Of a DNA stretch of 64,000 nucleotides, positions 25,335 through 34,052 are shown one piece after another. Made by a program: the position numbers and the translations under genes. This stretch comes from Thalassobaculum sp965228445 (lineage in GTDB: Bacteria; Pseudomonadota; Alphaproteobacteria; Thalassobaculales; Thalassobaculaceae), in NCBI GenBank assembly GCA_965228445.1, contig OZ245813.1, positions 2,294,001-2,358,000 on the forward strand. The letters run 5' to 3'. The notes under the pieces were generated by a model that was not told the DNA's origin, ran no database searches, and saw only the letters and a list, made by a program, of their open reading frames with translations. The first letter of the stretch is position 1, and every line of letters starts with the position of its first letter.

Positions 25335-25802
25335 TCAGAGCGCGGAGATCGGAGGGGCGCGTGGGCCGAGCGGCGACCCGAGCAGGACCGGCCGGAGCGC
25401 CGAGACCGGCTCCGGCCCGACCGGCGGGGCGCCCGCGGATGCCCAGGACAGGGCGATGCCGACCCGGTCCGGCAGGACCAGGGCCTGGGCGATGACGGTC
25501 TGGAACGGGCACTCGGTGGCGGTAAGATCGTCGGCGGCGCCGTCTTCCGCCGCATCCTGGTCGGCGCCGGTCGTGTCCGGGCCGGCCGCATCCGGGCTGA
25601 CCGTGATGGTCTTCAGCCCGGCGGGCGTGCAGACCACGATCTCGAACCGGCCCTCCTGCAGGGCCGACGGGTCCGGCATGTAGCCGACCGGAATGATCGC
25701 CCGCAGCGCGAACAGCACCAGCAGCAGGTGGGCCAAGCGCCCGCCTGCTCCAAGCCAACCCGTTGAGCCGGCATTCTGATTCTGTTTGCGCCCCCGCGTC
25801 AT
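25335..25802 (-). CDS. DUF2946 family protein
   Basis: A 155-aa protein with one N-terminal hydrophobic helix (LAHLLLVLFALRAIIPVGYMPD, about 23-44), the VVCTPAGLKTI motif and a later CPF motif, all typical of DUF2946. Likely exported or membrane-anchored with a disulfide or metal-binding Cys pair. Function not established. It precedes the TonB-dependent receptor gene on the same strand. Confidence 0.75.
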   Translation of the reverse strand: MTRGRKQNQNAGSTGWLGAGGRLAHLLLVLFALRAIIPVGYMPDPSALQEGRFEIVVCTPAGLKTITVSPDAAGPDTTGADQDAAEDGAADDLTATECPFQTVIAQALVLPDRVGIALSWASAGAPPVGPEPVSALRPVLLGSPLGPRAPPISAL

Positions 25803-25863
25803 GGGGCGATCTACACCATGGGTCGGACGGCCTGTCCAGGGGCGCGAACGTCGCGGGCGACGG

Positions 25864-26985
25864 TCAGGCGAGGCCGCGGCGCATCAGCCCGTGCTTGAGC
25901 GGCGTCACCCGCGACAGGAGTTCGAGGCCGAACTGGCGCGCGAGCCGTCCCCGCAGCGACGTATCGGTCGCCACGCCGGCCAGCAGCCCGACCGCGCCGA
26001 GCCGGCCGGGCAGTTCGAACCGGCGTCGGCCGCTGTAGCGGGCCAGGGTGTCGCTGCCGCCGATATCGCCGCCCGCCCGAACGGTACCGGCCAGGACGTC
26101 GGCCAGGGCGGTGACGTCGCGCACCGCAAGGTTCCAGCCCTGGGCGCCGATCGGCGGCACCACATGGGCCGCGTCCCCGACCGCCACCACACGCCGGCGC
26201 GCCGGCGACGGCGCCCAGCCGAGGGAGACCGGAAAGACCACCGGCGGAGCGGTCAGGCGGATCGCCCCATAGGCCGGCTGGCGCGTGCCGGCCGAGGCCG
26301 CGATCGCCTCGATGCCCGCCGCCGCCAGGCGGTCGATCTCCGCACTCGGCCCGATCGAGATCAGCGATCCGTCGCGACTGCCGACCGGGATGACGGTGAT
26401 CGACCCGGTGTCGTCATAGCGTTCGATGCACAGCCCCCTATGGGGAGCGTCCAGCTCCACCGGCGCGCACAGGGCGCTCAGCCCGAGCGGCTGACGCCAC
26501 ATGCGGATACGCGCCGCCTCGCGGGTCGGCGACGCCTTGCCGTCGGCCGCGATCACCAGGCGCGCGGAGATCCGGCTGCCGCCTTCGGTCTGGACCGAAA
26601 CCCCGCCGGGGCTGCTGTCGATGCCGGCGACCCTGTCCTCCAGACGGTGTTCCACCGGCATCAGCCCACCGAGGTCGCCGATCGGAAGGTTCAGCGCCAG
26701 ATAGGGCGCGTCCACCTCGGCCGCGGAGAACCGCTCCGCGGTCAGCCCGAACGGCCCCAGGGTCTCGATCACCATCTCCGGAAGCGGGGTTGCGGCCGGC
26801 CGCACGTCGACGCCCAGACGGTCGAGATCCTCCACACTGGACGGCAGCAGGGCCGTGGTGCGCGGATCCGCGCCCGGCGGGCCAGCCGGCGCGACGACCA
26901 CCGCCTCCAGTCCCAGCCGCGTCAGGGCGCGGTAGGCCAGCCGCCCGGTGGGGCCGTCTCCGACGATGACTGCGTCGACCTGCAT
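25864..26985 (-). CDS. UbiH/COQ6-type FAD-dependent monooxygenase
   Basis: A 373-aa flavoprotein hydroxylase. FAD motifs: N-terminal DAVIVGDGPTGRLAYRAL, the middle VIAADGKAS and the C-terminal GDAAHVVPPIGAQGWNLAVRD, whose PI-GQG-NL pattern is the ubiquinone-hydroxylase signature. Probably hydroxylates the ring in ubiquinone synthesis; which carbon cannot be told. The first motif is GDGPTG rather than the usual GxGxxG, a mild departure. Start at 26985 (MQVDAVIVG) chosen over a longer unsupported frame. Confidence 0.82.
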   Translation of the reverse strand: MQVDAVIVGDGPTGRLAYRALTRLGLEAVVVAPAGPPGADPRTTALLPSSVEDLDRLGVDVRPAATPLPEMVIETLGPFGLTAERFSAAEVDAPYLALNLPIGDLGGLMPVEHRLEDRVAGIDSSPGGVSVQTEGGSRISARLVIAADGKASPTREAARIRMWRQPLGLSALCAPVELDAPHRGLCIERYDDTGSITVIPVGSRDGSLISIGPSAEIDRLAAAGIEAIAASAGTRQPAYGAIRLTAPPVVFPVSLGWAPSPARRRVVAVGDAAHVVPPIGAQGWNLAVRDVTALADVLAGTVRAGGDIGGSDTLARYSGRRRFELPGRLGAVGLLAGVATDTSLRGRLARQFGLELLSRVTPLKHGLMRRGLA

Positions 26986-27163
26986 TCGTGCGCTCGCGTT
27001 CAATCGTTCCCAGTACCGGGAATATGGCTCCGGGATCGCTGCGAGCAAAGGCTCGCCTACCGCAACTGCGCTATCGCCGCCGGAGGGCCGGGCGGTGGCC
27101 TGGGCGGTGGGTTGGGATGTAAGGGAGGCGGGATCGGGCCGGCGGGGGATGCCTGTCGCACAT

Positions 27164-27195
27164 AAAAAAACTGCCGGGAACCGCAGTTCCCGGCA
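27164..27195 (-). terminator. Intrinsic terminator of candidate sRNA (and lsrB read-through)
   Basis: Perfect 10-bp stem (27172-27181 and 27186-27195, loop of 4) followed on the minus strand by seven T residues (27170-27164). It lies about 190 bases beyond the lsrB stop and directly behind three other hairpins. Confidence 0.92.
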
Positions 27196-27300
27196 AGTTG
27201 AACAGGGAGGCTTCACGTCTGGGAGACGTGGGATCCCGAAGGACCCCGCTCCGAGCGGGGGGCTCGGAGGCGATGCTGCAACGCAACATCGCGATGACCA
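27164..27300 (-). ncRNA. Candidate small RNA downstream of lsrB
   Basis: Four stem-loops follow one another on the minus strand: 27291-27271 (9 bp, one GU), 27260-27244 (7 bp), 27230-27214 (7 bp, loop CCC flanked to read CTCCC) and the terminator 27195-27172. CCTCC/CCTCCC segments, complementary to Shine-Dalgarno sites, lie near 27271-27265 and 27211-27205. The layout (about 130 nt, anti-SD motifs, terminal hairpin with U tail) resembles AbcR-type riboregulators, whose transcription by the LsrB/VtlR regulator is known in Rhizobiales. The 5' end is estimated from a weak TATTTC at about 27309-27304. No expression evidence. Confidence 0.55.
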
Positions 27301-27349
27301 TGAAATAGGCATTCGCCGCCTCCGCGACCACATCAAAATGGTCACTTCC

Positions 27350-27370
27350 GCTATGCGGTTTTTGCATAGC
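27350..27370. promoter_or_regulatory. LysR-type T-N11-A operator
   Basis: A perfect 7-bp inverted repeat GCTATGC-N7-GCATAGC, which contains the LysR consensus T-N11-A. It lies 17 bases beyond the lsrB stop and about 50-70 bases before the presumed start of the candidate small RNA, the usual place for a LysR activator site. LsrB, encoded next door, is the obvious candidate regulator. Confidence 0.6.
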
Positions 27371-27386
27371 TTGGTTTGCGAATTTT

Positions 27387-28277
27387 TCAGAATTGCGACT
27401 TAGCTACTTCCTGGATGAGGAAATCGCGCAGCACCATGATGCGCTTGGAGTGCCTCAGCTCCTCGGGATAGACGAAATAGGTCGGCACCTGCGGCCCCTC
27501 CAGATCCGGGATCACGCGGATCAGTCCGACATCCTCGCGGGCCATGTAGTCCGGCAATGCTGCGATGCCGAGGCCGGTTTGCACCGCACGGTACATTGCA
27601 AAATAATTGTTCAGCCGGACCACGTTCACATGCCGTCCGCGATGGCCGACGGCGGTGTCCAGCAGCCAGTTGACGTTCGGAAACGGTGGGTGCGAGGTCT
27701 CGCCGTAGATCACCAGCCGGTGGGCGGCGAGATCGGCCGGCGTCTTCGGCAGCCCGTGCTTCGTCAGGTAGTCCGGCGAGGCATAAAGGTGGAACTTGAT
27801 GGTCTTCAGGTGCCGCTGGATCAGGTCGGGCTGGCGCGGCGGGGTCAGGCGGATCGCCACGTCGGCCTGGCGCATCGACAGGTCGAGTTCGCTGTCGTTC
27901 AGGATGACCGTCAGCCCGATCTCCGGGTACAGCTCCAGGAAGCCCGCCAGGCGCGGCGCCAGCCAATTCGAGCCGAGCGCCACGGTCGTGGTCAGGCGCA
28001 GCGGCCCCTTCGGACTGTCCTTGCCCTCCGACAGCAGGGCCTCTGTGGTGGCGAGCTTGGCGAAGACGTCGCGGGCGGTCTGATACAGCACCTCGCCCTG
28101 CTCGGTCAGGATCAGGCCGCGGGCATGGCGGTGGAACAGCGGCAGCTTGAGGCTTTCCTCCAGCGCGCTGATCTGGCGACTAACCGCCGACTGGCTGAGA
28201 TTCAGGGTTTCGCCGGCATGGGTGAAACTCCCCGCTTCGGCGACGGCATGAAAAACCCTGAGCTTGTCCCAGTCCAT
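27387..28277 (-). CDS. lsrB: LsrB/VtlR-family LysR regulator
   Basis: A 296-aa LysR-type regulator: N-terminal winged HTH (MDWDKLRVFHAVAEAGSF then THAGETLNLSQSAVSRQISALE) and a periplasmic-binding-like effector domain. The MDWDKLRVFHA start, HRHARGLILTEQGE and position immediately downstream of trxB match LsrB/VtlR of Rhizobiales, a redox- and host-related regulator that activates small RNA and small-protein genes. It lies 73 bases after trxB and just before a T-N11-A box and a structured RNA candidate. Confidence 0.85.
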   Translation of the reverse strand: MDWDKLRVFHAVAEAGSFTHAGETLNLSQSAVSRQISALEESLKLPLFHRHARGLILTEQGEVLYQTARDVFAKLATTEALLSEGKDSPKGPLRLTTTVALGSNWLAPRLAGFLELYPEIGLTVILNDSELDLSMRQADVAIRLTPPRQPDLIQRHLKTIKFHLYASPDYLTKHGLPKTPADLAAHRLVIYGETSHPPFPNVNWLLDTAVGHRGRHVNVVRLNNYFAMYRAVQTGLGIAALPDYMAREDVGLIRVIPDLEGPQVPTYFVYPEELRHSKRIMVLRDFLIQEVAKSQF

Positions 28278-28350
28278 CGCCCGACCGCGGTTCGACCTGA
28301 TCCTTATTCCTGTCTACACGATCCGGCGCGAAGAAGGAACGCGTTGGGGG

Positions 28351-29322
28351 CTATTCGGCGGCAGCCGCGTGGGCCGCATCTTCAAGTGCCGCCACGTATT
28401 TCTCGGATTCCAGCGCCGCCATGCATCCCATGCCGGCCGCGGTGACCGCCTGGCGATAGACCTTGTCGACGCAGTCGCCGGCGGCGAACACGCCGGGAAT
28501 CGAGGTCCGGGTCGATCCGGGCTCGGTGATCAGGTAGCCCTCCTCGTCCAGCGGCAGCTCGCCCTGGAACGGCTTGGTGGCCGGATCGTGGCCGATGGCG
28601 ACGAACAGGCCATGGGCGGCGATGTCGGTGGTCGCGCCGGTCTTCACGTTCTTCACGCGGACGGCTTCGACCCCGTCCATCGGTCCGGAACCGCCCAGCA
28701 CTTCGTCGACCACGCTGTCCCAGACCACCGTGACCTTCGGGTGGCGGAACAGCCGGTCCTGCATGATCTTCTCGGCACGCAGGCTGTCGCGCCGGTGCAC
28801 CAGGGTGACGGAGCCGCAGATATTGGCGAGGTACAGCGCCTCCTCCACGGCGGTGTTGCCGCCGCCGACCACGACCACGTCCTTGTCGCGGTAGAAGAAG
28901 CCGTCGCAGGTGGCGCAGGCCGACACGCCGCGGCCGTTATAGTGCTGCTCGCTCGGCAGGCCGAGCCAGCGCGCCTGCGCACCGGTGGCGATGATGACGC
29001 TGTCGGCGAGATAGGTGTCGCCCTGGTCGGTCAGGCAGCGCAGCGGCCGGGTCGAGAAGTCGACCGAGGTGACGATATCGTAGACGATCTTGGTCCCGAC
29101 ATGCTCGGCCTGCTTCTGCATCTGCTCCATCAGCCAGGGGCCCTGGATGACGTCGGCGAAGCCCGGATAGTTCTCCACCTCCGAGGTGATGGTCATCTGG
29201 CCGCCCGGCTGCAGCCCGGCGAGCAGCACCGGCGACAGGTTCGCGCGCGCGGTATAGATGCCCGCGGTCAGACCCGCCGCACCCGCGCCAACGATCAGAA
29301 CCTTCACCCGATGCTCGGCCAT
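28351..29322 (-). CDS. trxB: Thioredoxin reductase
   Basis: NADPH:thioredoxin oxidoreductase, 323 aa. FAD motif VGAGAAGLTAGIY (11-23), redox-active CATCDG (about 141-146), NADPH motif GGGNTAVEEAL and the C-terminal FAAGDCVDKVYRQAVTAAGMGCMAA. Complete low-molecular-weight form. The trxB-lsrB order is conserved in alphaproteobacteria and links thiol redox to LsrB control. Confidence 0.95.
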   Translation of the reverse strand: MAEHRVKVLIVGAGAAGLTAGIYTARANLSPVLLAGLQPGGQMTITSEVENYPGFADVIQGPWLMEQMQKQAEHVGTKIVYDIVTSVDFSTRPLRCLTDQGDTYLADSVIIATGAQARWLGLPSEQHYNGRGVSACATCDGFFYRDKDVVVVGGGNTAVEEALYLANICGSVTLVHRRDSLRAEKIMQDRLFRHPKVTVVWDSVVDEVLGGSGPMDGVEAVRVKNVKTGATTDIAAHGLFVAIGHDPATKPFQGELPLDEEGYLITEPGSTRTSIPGVFAAGDCVDKVYRQAVTAAGMGCMAALESEKYVAALEDAAHAAAAE

Positions 29323-29389
29323 GCCATCCTCCTTGTCTCGATGCAGGCAAGATAGGCGCCCCGGCCCCCGGTCTCAACCGGCGTGGCGG

Positions 29390-29893
29390 TCAAATCTCCG
29401 TAGCCGAGCCGGTCTCCGCCATTCGCGCCATCGCCGCCTCGTCCAGCCGCCAGTTCAGGGCCGTGTCCCGGTTCGCGACTCCGAGCCGGTGGTAGAGCCG
29501 GTTGGCGCCGTCATTGACCTTCCGGGAGTCCCAGTCGATCCGCACGACCCCGCGCTCCAGCCCCAGTGAGCAGAGCCGCCGGATCAGGGCGCTGCCGATG
29601 CCCCTGCCCTGATGCGCGGGCGCGATGGTGATGGATTTGACGTAGATCGAGGGCCGCAGATCGTCGGCTGGAAACAGGATGCCGAAGAAGGCACAGCCGA
29701 CCGGCACGCCTGCCGCCTCGGCCACCAGAACCTCGACCGACCGTCCCCGCCCCAGGCCGATGTCCCGGATACGGCCGGCGATCGTCTCCACGGAATCCTG
29801 AAGGGGATCGCCTCCGAAGGCATGGTGCGCCAGCAGTGCCAAGCGCGCCGCGAGCTCGAACTCCTCGGAGCCCAGCTCGCGGATCTCGACCAT
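29390..29893 (-). CDS. GNAT-family N-acetyltransferase
   Basis: A 167-aa acetyltransferase. Motif A IAPAHQGRGIGSALIRRL (about 92-109) binds acetyl-CoA, followed by LYHRLGV. Substrate unknown. The ATG overlaps the stop of the upstream 640-aa gene by one base (TGATG), so they are coupled and may act on the same molecule. Confidence 0.8.
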   Translation of the reverse strand: MVEIRELGSEEFELAARLALLAHHAFGGDPLQDSVETIAGRIRDIGLGRGRSVEVLVAEAAGVPVGCAFFGILFPADDLRPSIYVKSITIAPAHQGRGIGSALIRRLCSLGLERGVVRIDWDSRKVNDGANRLYHRLGVANRDTALNWRLDEAAMARMAETGSATEI

Positions 29894-31815
29894 CAGAAGC
29901 CGAACATATGGTCGAGCGAGAACGACACCCCGTCGCGGATCAGGCCGTGATAGCCGAACAGCCGGCAGGTGGTGTCGCGGATCAGCACATAGCCGCCGTC
30001 GCCCGCCGCCTGCAGATCCCCGGCGGAGAACATCTCGCTGGCCCGCCACAGCCGGGAGCCGCCGCAGGGGATTTCCAGCGCCGCGCGGGCGATCTCTCCC
30101 CCGTCGGCGCCGGTCAGCACCAGCTCGGTCCGCGAGGCCGGATGCCAGGGGTTGGAGGCGGCATAGATCAGGTGGCACATCGAATCCACGCCGCCGCCGT
30201 CCATGGCGTTGCCGAGGCGCAGGAACAGCCGGGTCGACAGGCCCGGCGGCGGGCCGCCATAGCTCTGCGGCTCGCCCTTGTAGGTCATCACGGTGTTGAA
30301 CACATGGGCGCCGAAGCTGGTGTCCGCCGCATGGCCGCTCTGCGTGTCCTCGTAGCGGAACAGGCCGTGCAGCCAGCCGTCGGCGGCGTCCTCGCCGCCC
30401 TGGGAGAAGTCGTAGATGAACTCCAGATGGCCGTAGCCGGACGGCAGGGTGGTGCCGTTCATCAGCTCGGCCGCCTCGATCGCCACGCTGTCAGAGCGCT
30501 TCAGCACGCCGAGCGGGCGCCGGGCGACCTCTGTGCCGTCGGCGTCGATCAGCAGGGCGGCGATCGGCTGCTTCTGCTGGCCGCGGGTCATCGGCGTCGG
30601 CAGGGCGTAGGTGCGGTAGCGGTCCACCGGCAGCACCGGCGCCGGCAGGATATAGGCCTTGCCCAGGTGCTTCATGGCGCCGGGGATGTCCGGGTCGCCC
30701 TTGAGGTCGGTGCGCTCGACATTCACATGGGCGATGCGGTTGCGCCGGTTGCCGGCGACCACCTCGTAGCGCGGCCGCACCACATGCTTGCCGGCGGAAA
30801 GCTCGAATTGGGCCGGCCAGACCGCGTCGGGGAACAGCTCGGCCGGATCGACCGAGATGGTGCCGAAGCCGGGGACCGTCCGGTCGATGGGGCGGACGTC
30901 GTCGCTGCCCATCAGGTTCAGCGCCATGGACCCGGCGGGGGCGGCGTTCGGATGGGCGTTCTGCAGCCACAGCACGATCCGCTCGCCCGGATTGGCCGCT
31001 GGCAGCCCGGCATAGTAGTCCGCCGGCCAGGCATTGGCGTCATGGGTGCAGGACAGTTCCTCCGGCGCGTCGCCATAGGTGTCGACGGCGTATTTCACCA
31101 CGTCGTGGCCGCGCGCGCCGATGGCATGGATGAACAGGGTGCCGGCGAACGCGCCGAGGCCGAAGCGGGCGCGGATCTCCGCACTGTCGAGGATGATTCC
31201 GGCCGGACCGTCGGGCAGGTCCTGCTCCCAGGTGGCGAGCACGCCGCCCTCCGCATCGAACAGGCGCAGCCACAGCCGCATCCCTTTCGCGCCGTAGCCG
31301 CTCCAGTAGTTCGCGGTCACCAGACGGGTGTGCTTCCCGCCGCCGTCGCGCAGAAAGCCATGGTTGATGGCGAAGTTCAGCGGGTCGAGATATTTGCGGG
31401 TGTTCGACAGCATGGCGTCGGGCAGCCGGGCATCGTCCAGGGTGACGACCCGCATGCCGGCCGGCAGCATGTGGCGGATGTGGTCGACCAGCCGGCCGGT
31501 GTCGAAGGCCGGGATCAGCAGGACCGGGGCCGTACAGGCGCCGATCTCGGAGATCGGCTTCGGCGTACGCCCCAGAACCTCGGTGCCGAGCCGCTCGATC
31601 GCCTGGACATAGACCGTGTCGACGGTCAGCCCGGCGATGTCGTGCAGTTCGGCGAAGGTCTCCAGATGGCCGAGCGGGTCGTAGAGGGCGACCGGTCCGC
31701 TTTCGATCTCGGCAAGCAGGGCGGCGATCTTCTCTGCGGTGAGCGGATGGCCGACCGCCTTGAAGAAGCTGAAACCGCCGACCTGGTTGGAGAAGGTATC
31801 GATCTTGAGCGCCAT
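29893..31815 (-). CDS. Conserved protein of unknown function, 640 aa
   Basis: I do not recognise the family. No signal peptide or transmembrane segment is visible. The protein looks like several beta-rich modules in series: an N-terminal region with PVALYDPLGHLETFAELHDI, a central stretch with LWLRLFDAEGGVLATWEQDLPDG and IVLWLQNAHPNAAP, and a C-terminal stretch with FGAHVFNTVMTYKGEPQSYG and RTELVLTGADGGEIARAALEIP. The phrases read like repeated immunoglobulin-like sandwiches. ATG at 31815 has GGAG close upstream. It is between an ELM1-family gene (84 bases upstream) and a coupled GNAT gene, so a shared envelope or surface-glycan role is possible. Confidence 0.7.
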   Translation of the reverse strand: MALKIDTFSNQVGGFSFFKAVGHPLTAEKIAALLAEIESGPVALYDPLGHLETFAELHDIAGLTVDTVYVQAIERLGTEVLGRTPKPISEIGACTAPVLLIPAFDTGRLVDHIRHMLPAGMRVVTLDDARLPDAMLSNTRKYLDPLNFAINHGFLRDGGGKHTRLVTANYWSGYGAKGMRLWLRLFDAEGGVLATWEQDLPDGPAGIILDSAEIRARFGLGAFAGTLFIHAIGARGHDVVKYAVDTYGDAPEELSCTHDANAWPADYYAGLPAANPGERIVLWLQNAHPNAAPAGSMALNLMGSDDVRPIDRTVPGFGTISVDPAELFPDAVWPAQFELSAGKHVVRPRYEVVAGNRRNRIAHVNVERTDLKGDPDIPGAMKHLGKAYILPAPVLPVDRYRTYALPTPMTRGQQKQPIAALLIDADGTEVARRPLGVLKRSDSVAIEAAELMNGTTLPSGYGHLEFIYDFSQGGEDAADGWLHGLFRYEDTQSGHAADTSFGAHVFNTVMTYKGEPQSYGGPPPGLSTRLFLRLGNAMDGGGVDSMCHLIYAASNPWHPASRTELVLTGADGGEIARAALEIPCGGSRLWRASEMFSAGDLQAAGDGGYVLIRDTTCRLFGYHGLIRDGVSFSLDHMFGF

Positions 31816-31899
31816 GGCTCCACGCCGTCGCTGTTTGCAGGGTGCCCCGAGTGCCTGACGACATAGCCGAACCACCCGGACGGGGCAATGCGCCGCACT

Positions 31900-32898
31900 C
31901 TATCGCTGCGATTGCTCCGGCCGATCGGCCAGCCGCGCCTCCAGGCGTTCCGCCAGGATAGCACCGACCCGCGCGGTCTCGCGCAGCGGCGCGTAGCTCC
32001 AGCTTTCCAGGTCCCCGTCGAACGGCCGGGTGTAGCCCTCGGCCCGGAGCCGGGCGTGAAAGGCGGCCAGGCGGCCGGTCTCCGGCTCGATGGTGGCGAC
32101 ATGCACCGGTTTGCCGGTGGCGCAGGCTTCCGACGCCATGTTGACCGAGTCGGAGGTGACCACCAGCGCGTCGCAGAGATGCAGGAAGGCGAGATACGGG
32201 TTCTCCCCCTGCCCCGTCCACACCACGCCGGGCACGCCGGCCAGACCCTCGGCCAGGGCCTTGCGCGTGGCGTCGTCGGTGCGTCGGGAACACGCGACCA
32301 GCAGCGAGCCGCCGCTGCTGCGCGACAGGCTGTTGAGATCGTCCACGAAGCCGGCAACCGCGTCGGGCGAGAACTCGTAGCGCTTGTTCGAGCCGCCCAC
32401 ATTCACCGCGATCAGCGGGCGCGGCAGGTCGGCGGTCTCGGTCAGCCAGGGCTTGGCCGCCTCGGCCAGCTTCTCCGGCGCCTGGGGATTGAGCGCGCCC
32501 AGGGTGGTGACGACGTTCGGGCCGCGGGCCGGGTCGTGTTCGGGCACGATCAGCATGTCGAAATGCCGGGGGTCGATCCGCGGGTCCTGGATATGCGCCA
32601 GGAACGGCCGCCCGCCGGCCAGCCGCCGCACCGCCAGGGCCGCCCCCGCCGTGCGTCTGCCGCAGGAGATCACCACGTCGGGCCAGGGCTCGGCGATCGG
32701 GTCGCCGCCGGCCGTCGCCGCCACGCCGGGCAGCGTGCCCGCCACCGGCAGGGCGCGCAGCAGCCAGCTCGGATGGATGCGCTTGATCACCGGCGTCAGC
32801 CCGGCCGCGTCGGCGAGGCCCAGGCACTGGATGCGCATGCCGACGGTGCCGTCCGTCAGGATCCAGCATAGGGTCTGCGTGTCCGAAGGAATGCTCAT
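31900..32898 (-). CDS. ELM1-family (DUF1022) GT-B-like protein
   Basis: A 332-aa protein of the 'mitochondrial fission ELM1' family, which has a GT-B-like fold related to glycosyltransferases. Typical features: CWILTDGTVGMRIQCLGLADAAG (11-33 in pieces), PDVVISCGRRT, HIQDPRIDPRHFDMLIVPEHD and the C-terminal VTSDSVNMASEACATGKPV nucleotide-sugar-site-like motif. In bacteria these genes are usually near LPS genes, but the reaction is not known. First gene of the probable ELM1-640 aa-GNAT operon. Confidence 0.82.
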   Translation of the reverse strand: MSIPSDTQTLCWILTDGTVGMRIQCLGLADAAGLTPVIKRIHPSWLLRALPVAGTLPGVAATAGGDPIAEPWPDVVISCGRRTAGAALAVRRLAGGRPFLAHIQDPRIDPRHFDMLIVPEHDPARGPNVVTTLGALNPQAPEKLAEAAKPWLTETADLPRPLIAVNVGGSNKRYEFSPDAVAGFVDDLNSLSRSSGGSLLVACSRRTDDATRKALAEGLAGVPGVVWTGQGENPYLAFLHLCDALVVTSDSVNMASEACATGKPVHVATIEPETGRLAAFHARLRAEGYTRPFDGDLESWSYAPLRETARVGAILAERLEARLADRPEQSQR

Positions 32899-33027
32899 GC
32901 CGTCAGATATCGAAAGAAAAGTTCACAATTACGCAATGATCTTGCTTGTCGTGATCGAATCGGATATAGGCTCGCCATCGTTCCTACGCTGACCGTCAGA
33001 CATTTCAATCGTTCCCCCGGAGCCCAC

Positions 33028-33537
33028 ATGCGACGTGTGAAACTTGATCGCATCGACCGCCGTATTCTGCGCGATCTTCAGGACAATGGTCGGATGACCA
33101 ATGTGGAGCTTGCCAATCGCGCCGGCATCTCGGCGCCGCCCTGTCTGCGACGGGTGCGGGCGCTGGAGGAAGCGGGTTTCATCCGGGGATACCATGCCGA
33201 GGTGGCGCCTGAACACCTTGGTTTCACGGTCACGATCTACGCCCATGTCGGCCTGACCAGCCAGGCCGAGGCGGATCTCGCCCGGTTCGAGCAGATGGTC
33301 GGCCAGTGGCCCGAGGTACGCGAGTGCCACATGCTGATGGGCGAGGCGGATTTCCTGCTGAAGATCGTCGCCAAGGACTGGGACGCCTTCCAGCGCTTCC
33401 TGACCTCCAAGCTGACCCCGGCGCCGCTGGTCTCGAACGTGAAGACCGCCCTGGTCATCCGCACCCGCAAGCGCCTCCCCGGCGTGCCGATCGACGAGAC
33501 CCCCGAGGACGACGAGGACGAGGTCGAGGAGGGCTGA
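33028..33537 (+). CDS. Lrp/AsnC-family transcriptional regulator
   Basis: A 169-aa Lrp-type regulator: N-terminal HTH (LDRIDRRILRDLQDNGRMTNVELANRAGISAPPCLRRVRALEEAGFI) and a C-terminal RAM effector domain (ECHMLMGEADFLLKIV). An acidic tail (DETPEDDEDEVEEG) is unusual. Divergent from the ELM1 gene with a 129-base AT-rich shared promoter region. Effector is likely an amino acid. Confidence 0.9.
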   Translation: MRRVKLDRIDRRILRDLQDNGRMTNVELANRAGISAPPCLRRVRALEEAGFIRGYHAEVAPEHLGFTVTIYAHVGLTSQAEADLARFEQMVGQWPEVRECHMLMGEADFLLKIVAKDWDAFQRFLTSKLTPAPLVSNVKTALVIRTRKRLPGVPIDETPEDDEDEVEEG

Positions 33538-34052
33538 GGCGACCGCCGCATCCCTGCTGCCCTATCCCGTCGTCCCGGACTTGATCCGGGACCAAGCCAC
33601 TGGCGCCTGTGCACCGCAGATACCGATTTGCATCGGGATGACGGGGTGGCAGAGGTGCGGCGCCCCACCCTTCGCCCCTTTCCCACCGGCCTCGCCCTGA
33701 GCAGCCTCGGCTGAAGGCCGGTGCACGTCGAAGCGGCCTCCTGCACCTACCCAACCCCATCCCGAACTCGTTTCGGGATCTGCGGTGCACCGGCACCGGA
33801 AGCTTGATCCTGATTTGCATCAGGATGACCACGGTGGTGGGGAACGTAAGTATGAGCCACATCCCCCACCGACCTCGCCCTGAGCAGCCCCGCAGGGGCG
33901 TGTGGAAGGGCCGCCTTCCGTGCCTGTGCCCTCTGCCCGCCTTTTTCCCAACTCCGTCGTCCTGACGAAAGTCGAGACCTGCGGTGCACCGGCCCTTCGA
34001 CACGCCCTACGGGCTGCTCAGGGCGAGGTCGGGGTGGGGTACAAACGCAAAA
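33538..34052. repeat. Repeat-filled gap between lrp and greA terminator
   Basis: No gene is supported in this stretch. It holds palindromic modules of two dispersed families: the rank-one module at 33568-33644, a partial copy near 33772-33832, and the 'GACCTCACCCTGAGCAGC' family at about 33690-33745 (degenerate), 33871-33910 (forward) and 33993-34030 (reverse). Confidence 0.65.
33568..33644. repeat. Composite palindromic repeat module (copy 1)
   Basis: GTCCCGGACTTGATCCGGGAC (33572-33592) followed by CACCGCAGATACCGATTTGC (33611-33630) and ATCGGGATGACGG. The same two-part order recurs at 40149-40214 and 40384-40458. A partial, partly inverted copy is at 33772-33832. Confidence 0.7.

Noticed and set aside
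25987..27345. N-terminal extension of the UbiH-like protein to 493 aa
   Set aside because: The extension crosses the candidate RNA terminator and has no homology-like features; FAD motif starts at the MQVDAVIVG residue.
27071..27367. 98-codon minus-strand open frame over the candidate small RNA
   Set aside because: It would read through four stem-loops and a perfect terminator; no ribosome site; better explained as RNA structure.
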